A stretch of DNA of 64,000 bases, from NCBI GenBank assembly GCA_035610365.1, contig CM069434.1, positions 95,530,806 to 95,594,805 on the forward strand, in the 5' to 3' direction. The notes under the pieces are model-generated. The model was not told where the DNA came from. It worked only from the letters and a program-made list of their open reading frames with translations, and made no database searches. Source of the DNA: Aquatica leii (lineage: Eukaryota > Arthropoda > Insecta > Coleoptera > Lampyridae). Shown here one piece after another: positions 48,550 to 59,639 of the stretch (positions are counted from its first letter, which is position 1; each line of letters starts with the position of its first letter). The translations under genes and the position numbers were made by a program.

Positions 48550-49950
48550 AAAAATGACATGAAATGCTGAAAGAATCAGAAGAATATTTTGCTGAACAAC
48601 TAGCAATACTTTTTAATAAATGTCTTGCAGAAAGAGAGATACTACATGACTGGGAGACAGCCGTTGTGGTTCTGATATATAAAAAAGGACACCCAACGAA
48701 TCTGGTAAACTATAGACCCATAAGCCTCCTATCCCAGGTATATAAGCTGTTTATGAGAATAATAACAAACCGTCTAGAGAAAAAAATTGACAACTATCAG
48801 CCTAAAGAACAAGCAGGCTTTAGAAAGAGCTACAGCACTGTCGAACATATTCATACGATCAGAATATTGAATGAGAAGGTAACTGAATATAACATCAAAG
48901 TGTGGCTAGCATTTATTGACTTTTGAAAAGCGTTTGACACTGTCGAATTTTGAGAAATTGAAAGAGCTATGAGAAATGCAAGAATAGACCAAAGGTATAT
49001 CAATGTCATTAAGAAAATTCAAAGTGTATAAAAAATTAAATTGAGAATGCATGAAGATACTAACGAATTGACCATTAATAGAGGCGTAAGACAAGGTATT
49101 ATAATATAACCGAAATTATTTACTCTGGTTCTTGAAAACGTATTGGGAAAATAGAGGTATAAATATATCATGATAAAACCTCAACAACTTAAGATTCGCC
49201 GACGATAGTGTGATATGACATAAATTTACAAATAATGCTTACAGAATTACACAAAGAAGCAAAAACGGTTGGATTAGAAATAAACATATCAAAAACGAAG
49301 GTCATGACAAACGAGCCTACTGATAGAGACACAATAAGCATAGAAACTCAAAACATTGAAAAAGTTAACTCCTATATATATCTAGGACAAGAAATAACGA
49401 TGGGTAAAATAAATCAGGAGCTCGAGATAAACCGAAGAATACGATTGGGATGGGCAGCTTATGGGAAAATGCGACACATTTTTAAAACCAAACTACCTCT
49501 GAAGTTAAAAACCAAAATTTATAATGAATGTATTCTTCCGGTGGCAACCTACGGATGTGTAACTTGGAGTCTAACCAAGAGGATATTAAATAAATTGCAA
49601 GTTCATCAGAGAGCAATTAAAAGAAACATGCTAGGTGCTTTGCTAGCGAACCATAAAACCAACGAATGGATAAGGAACATCACAAAGTTCCAAAATATAA
49701 CACAAAGAATATGTACCCTCGAATGGAACTGGGCTGGTCACGTAGCAAGAAGCAGCAGTAATAACTGGAGTGAAAAGTGACTAGATGGAAACCTTGGGGA
49801 GAAAAAAGAAGCATAGGAAGACTCCAACAACGATGGTACGATGACATCAAACGTACAGCAGGACTAAACTGGTATCAGGTTGCACTGAATAGGGATGTCT
49901 GGAAAGATTTGAGAGATGACTATATCCAGAGGATAGAGAACGGCTAGAGA
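48550..49950 (+). pseudogene. RTE-like LINE, 5'-truncated reverse transcriptase
   Basis: The first open piece (48564-48926) reads LIYKKGHPTNLVNYRPISLL and LEKKIDNYQPKEQAGFRKSY, then LAFIDF, with the first catalytic Asp in the palm. A stop and frameshifts follow through KAFDTVEF and RGVRQG. The YADD region near 49195-49210 reads FADD-like (LRFADDS). The tail (49235-49780, reaching 49947 across a stop) has EINISKTKVMTNEP, YLGQEI, ATYGCVTWSLTKR and LEWNWAGHVAR, then QQRWYDDIKRTAG, as in the C-terminus of RTE-type LINEs common in insects. The endonuclease is missing. It is inactive. Confidence 0.83.
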
Positions 49951-50620
49951 AGATTCCAACAAAAAATGTCGATTAAATAAAATCTCTTGAATTGCGTTTT
50001 CCATATGAAAAAATGATCAAATGTTGAATAGTAACATAAATAAAATATCATGAGAGCCATCTCGTAGTGTAAATTTATTATGTAAAAATGATAATTTAAA
50101 AATTGGTATGAAGGTAGAAAAGTTGACAACCATTTTAAACTCTCGTAATTCAAATAAGTTTTGAATACGTCGCCGTCAGGTCAAAACCACACCGTGTAGC
50201 ATGATAAACAACGTCAATGCAAATCTGAAAATGCCACCAGAGTGAACCACTAAGCGGCCGTTTTGTCTTTTTGAGGCTTTTCAGCAGTAGGAAAGCACTA
50301 ATGTGCTTCCACAAATGCATTGACAGACTTATAGCTTTATATCAATGAATGATGTTCAGTAACATAAACAAAATATGATGGCACGTCATAGTGTAAATTT
50401 TCTATGTAAAAATAGTAAATTGTTAAATAATGTTTTTGAAACAACACCGATAACCACAAATTTTTGATCGTATAGACAAATAGCAAACAAACAATGTAAA
50501 AAACACATAAATAATTTAAGTGATAATTTTTTACAAAAGTTTTTTTTATAACTTAAGCGACTTCTACTATTTTTTGTCATTTCTATCATCAGATGAAATT
50601 AATAGTTTTTTTCTTTGTTC
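49951..50620. repeat. Intergenic stretch containing an about 70-bp direct repeat
   Basis: The segment at about 50030-50100 (GTAACATAAATAAAATATCA, GTAGTGTAAATTTATTATGT) recurs at about 50358-50425 with few changes. Between them, GTCAATGCA (50211) faces TGCATTGAC (50316). This could be a small unnamed transposon with complex ends. No coding block. Confidence 0.5.
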
Positions 50621-50631
50621 TAGTAATGACC

Positions 50632-50745
50632 AAACGCAAGACCAAGACAAGACCACATAGATCTTGGTCTTGGTCTTGCACCATTTGGTCTTGCTCTTGG
50701 TCTTGTACTAATATCCTTAATCTCGGTCTTGCTCTTAGTCTTGAA
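50632..50745. repeat. CAAGAC/GTCTTG subterminal array
   Basis: Repeated CAAGAC and GTCTTG units with GGTCTTGGTCTTG doublets. It corresponds to 23080-23226 in copy A. Confidence 0.75.
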
Positions 50746-50890
50746 ACTTTACAATGAAAGTCAATGTTGAAGGATTTTAAAGTTGTATATACCTACATTT
50801 ATTATTGAATGGCTAAATTTAAATTGTCATAAACTGATAATATATACACCAATAATTTTTTAAAGCTTTAAACATAAAAAAACACATATA

Positions 50891-52946
50891 ACACAGGTCT
50901 ACAATGATTTTGGTGCCGCTAAAAGGAAAACTGATTTTAAGTACCTACATTGGGTACCTTGATAAAAACTTGATACTTCGTTAATGCTATGTGTAGTTTT
51001 CTAGATTTCGCAAGGGTAAATAAATTAATAAACATTTAATAATTTAATTCAAGAACAAAAGAACATTTGATTCAAAACCTTTAATTACATGTAACTGCAC
51101 ATTATTTTACAGGTTAGAAACTTCTCTTTCTAGATTTTTTCCGATGGATGTCTTCAGAACATTCCCGTGTAATACTCCAACAGTAATGTGCCATCATATG
51201 CTCATCTTAGCGACTTTGATAACTATCTTCCATTACCTTTAAATCTTGATGAAAACGTTCTCCTTGTTCTTCGCTATACGCTCCAAGATTTTCAAGAAAC
51301 TTGTTTAAATGATTGTCCAGATAGTGTACTTTTATGCTCATATTACATCCTAGATTTTTAAAGTTAATTAAGAAGTTTTGAACTTACCCTTTGAAATTTT
51401 CGCCTTCTGATTTTTTACCACAGCAACAAAAGATTTCCAAGTCGCTGTTTCTAAATCATTCATTGAATAAATGCAATTGTTGTCTTTCATTAAAAGTCTT
51501 ATTTGTGGACCGTTAAAAATACCAGCTTTAATTTTTTCTTTACTTAAATCTTAAAACTTTCTTGAAAGATATTCAAAACACGGACTAGTTTTATCTAATG
51601 CCTTAACATATTGCTTCATAAGTCCCAACTTCATGTGCAATAGAGGCAAAATAATCTTATCGCTGGAAACTAAAGGCGGATTTATAATATTTTGTTTGCC
51701 AACCGTCATGTTATTTCTCAAAGGCCAATCTTTCTTGATCCAATAGTCTTTTTTTGCTCTGCTGTCCCATAAACATATGAAGCATAGAAATTTAGTGTAC
51801 CCACTTCGTTGACTTAATAAAAAGTTGATGATTTTTAAATCGACACACACAACCCATTGTTGCTCCGAGTACTTAAGTATTTTTAAAACAAGATCCACGT
51901 TTTGATATTCCTCTTTTAATTTCGTTGAATGAGCAATAGACACAGTTGCATGTTTATTACCAATATCTAGTAAAACACATTTCAAACTTTGCTTACAGCT
52001 GTCCATAAACAATCTCCATTCCTCAGCTTTGTACTTTGAAAGTCCAAGTTTCATTAGAAAGCCACAAATGTTATTACAATAAACTAAATCATTTTCAGAA
52101 CTAAAAAATGGAAGAAATTCTTTTTTGCGATCACGATAAAATGTTATCTTTGCACCTTGAGATAACAATTTTTTTTCTTTGAGTCTAGATGCTAGTAGCT
52201 CAGATCGCTGTTTTGAAAGGTCAAGGTCTCTAATCAAATTACTTAAAGCATCTTGAGAAAAAAGTGAAAACGCTGTTGACACTTCAAAATCACTCTCACG
52301 TTCATCAGAAAAAAATTTTATCTCTGTGTCCGACAAATCTGATAGATCTGAAAGATTTTGACTCATAGGAGATGGTACGTCATCTGAACACAGTCGAAGT
52401 CTTTTAGCAGACGGTAAATCAGGATATGTCATTTTTTTTGTTTATACTATGTAATTCTACAACACAAAAATAACAGTCATCAATATGATTTTTCGGTTCT
52501 GTCCAAATCATCGGCACACTATACTTTAAATGATTACGTTTGCCGTTTGCCCACTGTCTTAAATGTTCACTACACAACTTGCACACAATGTTTAGAACCA
52601 ACGGTTCGTTCAGAGGCTTCATCTCTATATTAAAGTAATGACCGTATGTCTTCTTCACTAAATCTGTTATAGGTTTTCTAAACTTTTTGACTACATATTC
52701 ACCACAAATATAACAAAATGTATTTGGATTATTTACACAACCCCTTCTTGATGTCGACTAATCGATATTATTAATTTAAAAAAAAATTAATTGATTACAA
52801 TGGCATTAAGTATGATAAAATACATTTTTTAGGTTATGATCGATCGATACAAACCTGAACGTAGCTTCAACGTCTTGTGAGCTAATTAACCAAATTATAA
52901 AAGAATTAGCGGCACCAAACAAAAAAGTTTTTTTGTAGACTTGTGT
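50891..52946 (-). mobile_element. Transposon with two-block inverted repeats carrying an uncharacterised gene
   Basis: The left end reads ACACAGGTCTACAA, 4 bases, TTTGGTGCCGCTAA. The right end, reverse-complemented, reads ACACAAGTCTACAA, 13 bases, TTTGGTGCCGCTAA. The two blocks match 13 of 14 and 14 of 14 in the same order. At the right-hand break, copy B departs from the copy A sequence exactly outside the outer block, which supports this as the element end. The inside holds one gene on the minus strand. No clear target duplication is seen (flanks TATA and GATA). About 2.06 kb. Confidence 0.68.
51118..52765 (-). pseudogene. Uncharacterised transposon-associated protein with zinc-binding N-terminus, candidate transposase
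   Basis: Read down the minus strand from 52765. The N-terminus has VNNPNTFCYICGEYVVKKFR, then CKLCSEHLRQWANGKR and DDCYFCVVELHS: three CxxC pairs suggesting a zinc-binding fold. After a shift in an A-run near 52436, a 293-codon frame begins MTYPDLPSAKRLRLCSDD. It goes on with an acidic linker, VVCVDLKIINFLLSQRSGYT, LCFICLWDSRAKKDYWIKKD and LPLLHMKLGLMKQYVKALDK. Beyond a stop (51551) the family continues: GIFNGPQIRLLM, NLGCNMSIKVHYL, SEEQGERFHQDLK, ending near 51118. I have seen proteins of this type in many invertebrate genomes, mostly unnamed. An RNase H-like fold with catalytic Asp (VDLK) and Glu (EEQGERFH) is my inference. Confidence 0.7.
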
Positions 52947-53912
52947 GATAAAAAGAATCGACAATTTTCTTTCACAAATATTAAATAATAAGCACTATTG
53001 CATTTGCAATGCGTCCGTTGTGTTTTATAATAGATGTACTTTCAAGTTTTGAGAATTCAGTTCTTTTAAAGAAGGAACAACGTCTCGGCAGATTTAAAAT
53101 CTTTTGTAGGTGCCTTTATTGTAAACTAAGTAAAACGTGCTTTTTGGTACAAATTTAGAATTAAGAATTTGGGACTTTCCACACAAGTTGTTATTTTACG
53201 AGTTATTTTATTACTTGTATTATACTTTTATTAGATCATAGAAATAAACTCAGAAAATTTTTAATTAATTCAATTAAGCTACTGTTGCTAAAATTTGTAA
53301 CAGCGTTTTTCAACACTTTTGGAATCGGTAAAAATTATTATTTTATTGGTACGTATCTACCTATATGGTTTCTATTCATACGTGACAGAAAAATATGTTT
53401 TATTTAAAATTTAGAATATCGTTCTAAATTTGTTTTATTGTACACCCTAATTATAAAATGCTTTCATGACATAATTTATTTCAATTAAATTACATTTAGC
53501 CAAATTTCTAATAGTTTTATTTGGTTTAAGTAAATATTTCATTTAAGATGATTATAGTGGTTACGTATTAGTTATAATTTTATTTTTCAAAAAAACGTCA
53601 TTTTACTAAAGTCAAAACAATTCTTTTTCAAAAAACTTTTTACTTTCACCTATATACATACAATAATTTTTTAGGGAAAACAAATGATTATTTGTATGTA
53701 GGATAAATAAAAAAATTAAATAATCGTTCGTAATAAGAAAAAAACTGTAAGAGTCTTGTTTTTGCTGATATCTTGCAGAGCTGGTCTTGCATCCAGTCTT
53801 GGTCTTGCAACCTTGAGTCTTGCTAATGGCGTTATTATCTTACTCTTGGTTTTGCAAGTCTTGCGAGACCAAGACAAGACTGCAAGACCAAGATGGATTA
53901 TGGCCATCAAAA

Positions 53913-55265
53913 TCTGAAACTTGCAGACTACAAATTCTCTAGTTTTTAGTTCCTTGCAATAATGCTTAAAATCAAAATATGCAAACTAGAAGGATCCTGG
54001 TTAAAAGATTCTTAATTCAAGATTTATTTTCTTAAATTCACACATTTAATCATTACACATCACAATCATCACATTAAAGTGTTTTAGGCCATTCTTTTAG
54101 AAGAAAGAAAATTTAACGTACCGCGAGCAATAAGACGAGAAATATTTAAATTTAAAAAAATTAAAATGTAATTATAAACATTTATTTGATGCTCTTACTT
54201 GTTTAAGAAAATGATTTCTTCTGATATTCTTTAATATAACGTGTTGAAGTTTAATATAAATACAGTTATTTAAATTAAATGTTTATCACGCTATTAGCAA
54301 CCACAAGTTATTAAAAAAAAATATGTTGCTAAACTAGAACTTAAACATAATCACTAATTGCCTCTAATTATATAGACATACATTCTTAAGGCGTAGACAA
54401 CTTTTATCCTGTGCAAAAATTGCTTGAATTTATTTTTGCATTTTATAAAATAAGTAATGAACACGTTAGTGCAGTTACGAAAAAAAAATAAAGAAAATAA
54501 ATACAATAAAAATGCATGCATTATATTTTTTATTTTTAAAAATAATTTCTCCAAATTCAATTTTTGAAAGCGCTAAGTCGTTCTTAATGATTCTTTCGCA
54601 GTTGTTTTATTCGTATGGAGTATTTTACATACGAAAATTAGCCAAATTACCATCAGAATGTGAAGGAAAAAGCGTCGCAATGTACGTTGTATTTTTTTCA
54701 TTCAGATACTGTCACAGAAACAATTATGCGCTTTTATTTTATTTTACATTTCGTGTGAATGCTTTGCATGTGTGTTCGCAAATACATAAAACTGATATAT
54801 AATCATTAAAAACTAATTTTGTATTAAAAAAAAGTGTTTCGTACAGTTCAGTTAATGCGCATTTGAATTTGCTTAATTATATAAAAAAATATGTGTAAGC
54901 AAGAAGTACATGCAAAACCAAGCGTGTACTGCACAGGATCGTACTAGTAGATTATTAATTACTTATGCCGCCACAGGTAATTTATAGTTGCTACCAAATG
55001 AAGTTTGTTTATACTGTGTTTTACTTTCTACTATTTTTTATATAACTTTTTACATTATCTTACACAAAAAATAGAACAGAAAAAATTGCTAGAAGCGCTC
55101 AGTTTTTGCATAAAAATAGAATATATTACGATGTTGTACAAATAAAAATTAATTGTGCATTAAATATCTAAGATTACAAACTAACACGTTGTTAATAAGA
55201 CGCAGTGTTTGTTGAGTAGAATTGTAGTAGTTTTCAAATTGTTTCTGCATTTGTAATTACTAAAA
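53913..55265. other. Intergenic, no recognised gene
   Basis: AT-rich. The open frame 54512-54802 and its shadow have no family motif. Confidence 0.45.
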
Positions 55266-55274
55266 TAGACTAAA

Positions 55275-56760
55275 AATGCGTAAAAATTGTTATTTAATAA
55301 AATTAGAAACTGAACTCGCTGATTTGGAAAATGCTAGCATAAAATTAAGATTAAAGCGTCTACCAGGTTTGGACGGTGTTGAGGTTGTAACCGAAGTTGT
55401 CAATGTTTTCAATCCCCCCTCGTCTTTTTTGAAAAGTGGGCAAATTGTTTAAGAAATACATTCTATTCTTTCGGATGATACTTACGCTCTTTTAATTCAA
55501 AATTCTACTTCAAATATTGACCGTAAAGTCATCGAAATTATCAGACCTTTTAATTTTTTTTCTGAAACTAAACGTAGACTTACCCTTAAGATTCTTAACC
55601 ACCCCGTCTATGCGGACTTCCACAAATAAAGTATACTTTTTTTTACTATCTTTTGATACCAAACTAGTCAAGTTTTTGGCCAATTTTTGTTCGAATTTAC
55701 AGGTAAAACCTCTTTTCACATCCTCAACTTTTATTATTTCATTCTACGTTTGAAATCTATAATGCTTGAATCTCAGGATCTTTTTGTCAGTTGTAATTTT
55801 CTGGTTATTATCATCAAGCAAATTCGTCTCACTGTGACAAAGATTTGAGTTTGGTTTCTCTTATTGGTAAGTGTTTGTCATCCAATTATTTTCAGTTTCA
55901 GGTGCCACTGTGGGTTCTCCTTTACCTCCTGTTTTGAAATCATCAATATTAAAACTTAAAATCTGGTTTACGTATGTTGACGACACGTTTATTCTTTGGT
56001 TTTGAAGTTGTCTCAAATTGTCTAAATTTCTTGATTATCTAAACAAATAACACCCTGATGTCAAATTTACTATGGAAATCGAAAAGAGTGGTTCTCTTCT
56101 ATTTTTCGACGTTCTAGAAGTAAACTAGAAGAATTTTTAGACCAGTTTGTTCACCGCAAACCCACACATACCGACAAATATCTTCATCTTTTATCTCATC
56201 ATTATCTGGCGCAGAAACGTTCTGTTATTGTATCTTTGGTTCAACGCCGTTTTTCTATTTACTAATATGCAAATCTAGACTCAAAAATCTGCCACCTTAC
56301 TAGAACTTTATTAAACAATGGTTATATGTAGCAGGATATTCAAGTAGTTATAAATCTTCCCGTACCTACGAGTACCTAAGAACATTTCTACTTCCGATTC
56401 CAATCCGAAATTGACATATTTACCTTCGATTTATATCACAGATCAAATAAAAAATTTCTTTGTAAAAATATTAATAAACTTATATTCAACTCAAAAAGTG
56501 AAATCTCTCAAATTCTTCTTTTCTTCAAAAACCAATTTCCTATACTTGTATACCAAATGGTATATACCAAATTCTTTGTTCATGTCATTTAATCTACATT
56601 GGTAAAAACGGTTGTTTTGTCATCAATTTTCATTATTATTCATTCATATTTCTAAGTTTGATAACGCCTCAGTTATTGCGAAATTTGCTTTCGTCTTCAA
56701 TAGAAAAGTCCGAGAAAGCATAGAAATTATAAAACACATAATTGCGACAACGGTTTTAAA
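55275..56760 (+). pseudogene. Penelope-like element, broken reverse transcriptase and endonuclease region
   Basis: The plus strand starts with ETELADLENASIKLRLKRL, followed by a region rich in stops. The RT part is readable as YVDDTFI (about 55975; in the sequence the frame is shifted), then LDYLNKQHPDVKFTMEIEKS with GSLLFFDVL. Next comes a KPTHTDKYLHLLSHHYLAQK-like block near 56160-56220. A downstream piece (56411-56605) reads YLPSIYITDQIKNFF, then a YTKxxV... remnant of the GIY-YIG entry. This order is that of Penelope-like elements, which have an RT related to telomerase and often a GIY-YIG nuclease. Stops and frameshifts throughout. Confidence 0.7.
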
Positions 56761-57045
56761 CTGCCTTTCTTTGTTTCCCCGTTGTTACTAATTTATCAAT
56801 AACATGTTCCTTTTGAAAGGTAACCTAATCAGAGTCGAGCTCATGTAATCGCGATGAAACATCTATATATACGCAGACAACTTTTTCTTGAGTCACTTCT
56901 ATAGAGTTTAGAATCTGGCTTGGTTTACAAGTTAATTACCTAACTCTGTAGTGTTTCTTTCTTAAATTATACGCTTTAATAAAACCTCTTACAAAAGTAA
57001 GCAAAACGCTAGCAATTTCGGTTATAACATCAACACGGGCCAAAC
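56761..57045. other. Intergenic, no recognised gene
   Basis: AT-rich spacer between Penelope-like and LINE scraps. Confidence 0.35.
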
Positions 57046-57049
57046 CCGG

Positions 57050-57700
57050 AAGACATTCTAATCTTTGTATAGATTCCGAACGAAATTGGTAATAATGTAC
57101 TATTTATAAAGAAGATACATACAAACAAACTGTACGTTAGTATTCCTTGAGTAGTACTTAAATATGCGTACCAAACAGTCACAAGTGCTGTCGTCAGCTT
57201 CTTTGGCGCATACCGAGTTTTTATCTAATATTAAGAACTTGTACCACTCTAGCATTTCATCTTCTATCCAGGTTTTACCATACTAATGTTCTAACAAACA
57301 GTTTAGCGACTTTTTCTATTCTTAGGACATTCTTTATGATTGAGTATCTGTTTTACCCAATTTAACTAACTTGTTTCTTACTACTATAAGATTTTCGAAC
57401 TTGAGAGCCCATATTCTGGTTGAGTTGTTTGGTATCTTTTGTATACCAATTCGTTTTAAGTCTACAATTCCATCTAGTTTCTTCGAAATGAGTTATAGCG
57501 TTTTAATATAATAAAAAACCGAGTTGGTACTAATCTGTCTGCACACAGAAACCAATCTGTCTGCACGCTCATAAACAGGAAATGTTATACATTTTTTTTC
57601 CACTCCAGCATGTGCCTTAACCTTTCGGCAATAATAAATTGTCTGTATAATAAGAAAATTCTTGTTTTGTTTTCCATAGCAATCGTAAAACAACTAACTG
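57050..57700 (-). pseudogene. LINE RNase H fragment
   Basis: The minus-strand frame 57693-57493 reads VKAHAGVEKK and YERADRL, the WVKAHxGxxGNExADxLA block at the end of the RNase H domain of I/R1/jockey-type LINEs. Lower down, after shifts, a WYTKDTKQ-like piece fits the C-terminal tail. Only this scrap can be recognised. Confidence 0.55.
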
Positions 57701-57833
57701 ATCATGATTCTTTGTAAATTAAGTGACCTGGGTTCAAAAATGTTGCGGAGCCAAAATTACACCTTAAAATCCTACATCGCATTGGTATGTTTTAATTGGG
57801 TAATTTTTGTAGGCCGCGGAGTTTCTTAAAACA

Positions 57834-57882
57834 CAGGACCGGGTTTAGGCAAACGCGCTGAACCTGCCTTGCGCCGGTCCTG
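57834..57882. repeat. Short GC-rich hairpin, CAGGACCGG ... CCGGTCCTG
   Basis: A 9-bp perfect inverted repeat around a 31-bp GC-rich centre. The word CAGGACCGG resembles ends of hAT-type MITEs, so this may be the collapsed remains of one. It stands out from the AT-rich surroundings. Confidence 0.5.
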
Positions 57883-58620
57883 GCAGGCAGCATGCAAAAT
57901 AGTTGACAGGTAAAATAAGTGCAAGACGAAGCTCGTTTGTATAAAATAAACAACATTTACAAATAGGATGTTCCCACATTACATTTTAAAATATTTACAG
58001 AAATGTTCCCACACAAAACATTTAGTATTAATGCAAGTTCTAGGTTTTTCCAACAGTTGTACATAATAACTACAGTAAATAATTTCATTTTTGTAAAAAC
58101 CCAACAAACAGATATACGTTTTCTTGGTTAAATTCACGTTGCACGTTATATTTTCAACGTTATTTGCTGACTTTTTACATCAACGTTTATTTTTCACGTT
58201 CAATCAAATTAATGTAGAAAACCAATAATTTACATATTTTTAAGATTTATTATTATTGCATTATGTAATTAAATTACATGATGACTACGCCCTAAATAGC
58301 CAAATGCAAAGTCAGTGATACAACTGCCGAGAACACGTATGTAAACAACTTGCAATTGTTAAATTGTTAGGAGAATTCATTATATTGGCTCATACAAATT
58401 ATTTAAATTATTAATGTCTACCAATAATATACATAAATGTATTAATTTTTTAAATGTATTAACATAATTAAAGCTTATCATATTATTAAGCTCATCTTCA
58501 GAATAATATTTCAAAAAAATGACATTTTTTGGCGGTTTTGTCATCATCTCGTGACTTTCTTCAGAAGATTTCTGAAACCTTTTTTTTTATTCTTAAGTTT
58601 GAGTACTTATACTAAGATTG
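57883..58620. other. Intergenic, no recognised gene
   Basis: AT-rich; no coding block. Confidence 0.4.
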
Positions 58621-58759
58621 TTTCCAGATGAAAAGAAGCTCTATTTTGTCGCTTTCATTAAAGTTGTTGTCATCCTTCTGGATCTCAATCGCTTGCCTGT
58701 ATATCCTTGGCCAAAAGTGTCTAACTCTGGCTCGTGTTTTCAGAACACAGAGTATACGG

Positions 58760-59600
58760 CAGCACTCTCTAAAAAATGAATTTCGCTTTAACCCCGAAGA
58801 CTATTCCAAAAGAGGACGTCGCCAACGCCATTCAAACCAATGTTATAACGTTTCCAGCGCACTTTAAGAAAAAAATAAGAATCAAAACAGAGGACATAAG
58901 AAAACCAAACCATCAACATTTAACATAAGAGGAGAAAAGCGAAAAGCTTTACAATTACTAAACAGTAATAAAAAAATTGAAGTCTAACAAAAGGAATACC
59001 ATAGTGACCATTGATACAGCGGACTACATTGCCAAATAAGCGTTCTCTTGAAAAACCCAACCTACAAAAATATCACAAACAAAAGTTTGGAGAAGGAGGT
59101 TTCAAATGCCTTTAAAATATTTTTGATGCTAACAGCAGAGCATAGAAAACTACTGCCGTCAAACAGCAAAATCCCTCATCTCTACGGTCACAAACTAGCA
59201 AGGTACTTATGAAACAGTCTACAGATGTTTGCCAAAAAATCAAAAAATTACATTAAAAACTCAACCCGTTTTATTAACAAGAAACAAAGTAAAATTTCTA
59301 TAGACCAATCTTTGTGACTTACAAAAAAATTCTAGGCGAGTTCATGATGCTCTTCAACAACCAACATCCAAACATGCAATTCACCACGGAGTTGTAAAAC
59401 AACTAACTAAACTAAATGTCCTCGCAACCAAGAAAACCGACGGCTTATTGAGTCACCGGGTGTACAGGAAACTAACACACATGGACAGGTATCTAAACAC
59501 ACAATCACACCACCATCCGATGCAGAATCTAAGAGTGCTCCACACCTTCGTGAATAAGACAAACGGGTAGTGGTGGAGTATCCTAAATTGGTCATTCCAT
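58760..59600 (+). pseudogene. Second Penelope-like element fragment
   Basis: The plus strand reads NEFRFNPEDYSKRG, then GEKRKALQLLNSNKKIEV, LLKNPTYKNITN, AEHRKLLPSNSKIPHLYGHK, all of the Penelope N-terminal part (an EExxALxxL..NKDIVILPADK..YGLPKIHK-like order). At 59335 it jumps to FMMLFNNQHPNMQFTTEL, LATKKTDGLLSHRVYRKLTH and MDRYLNTQSHHHPMQ, the part after the RT active site. About 250 residues that would include the YxDD box are therefore missing between 59310 and 59335. The RTE-like LINE begins directly after it. Confidence 0.68.
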
Positions 59601-59639
59601 GTTGAACGGCTTCTTGGTCGTCGTCTGTTTTTCAAGTTG

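Larger units (their letters stand above)
50621..53912 (-). mobile_element. CAAGAC-rich hAT-like element, copy B, interrupted
   Basis: A diverged reverse-orientation relative of copy A (21886-23241). The end at 50621 reads TAGTAATGACCAAACGCAAG, and the other end on the minus strand reads TTTTGATGGCCATAATCC. Both subterminal CAAGAC arrays match copy A (50632-50745 and 53750-53895). The internal sequence at 52960-53400 also matches, for example ATTCTTAATTCTAAATTTGT and TTTACTTAGTTTACAATAAA. No 8-bp duplication is visible at its flanks. The middle is occupied by another transposon (50891-52946). Confidence 0.75.

Noticed and set aside
51118-52765. The zinc-containing protein as the hAT-like family's own transposase
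   Set aside because: It lies between a separate pair of two-block inverted repeats nested within copy B and is absent from copy A, so it more likely belongs to the nested transposon.
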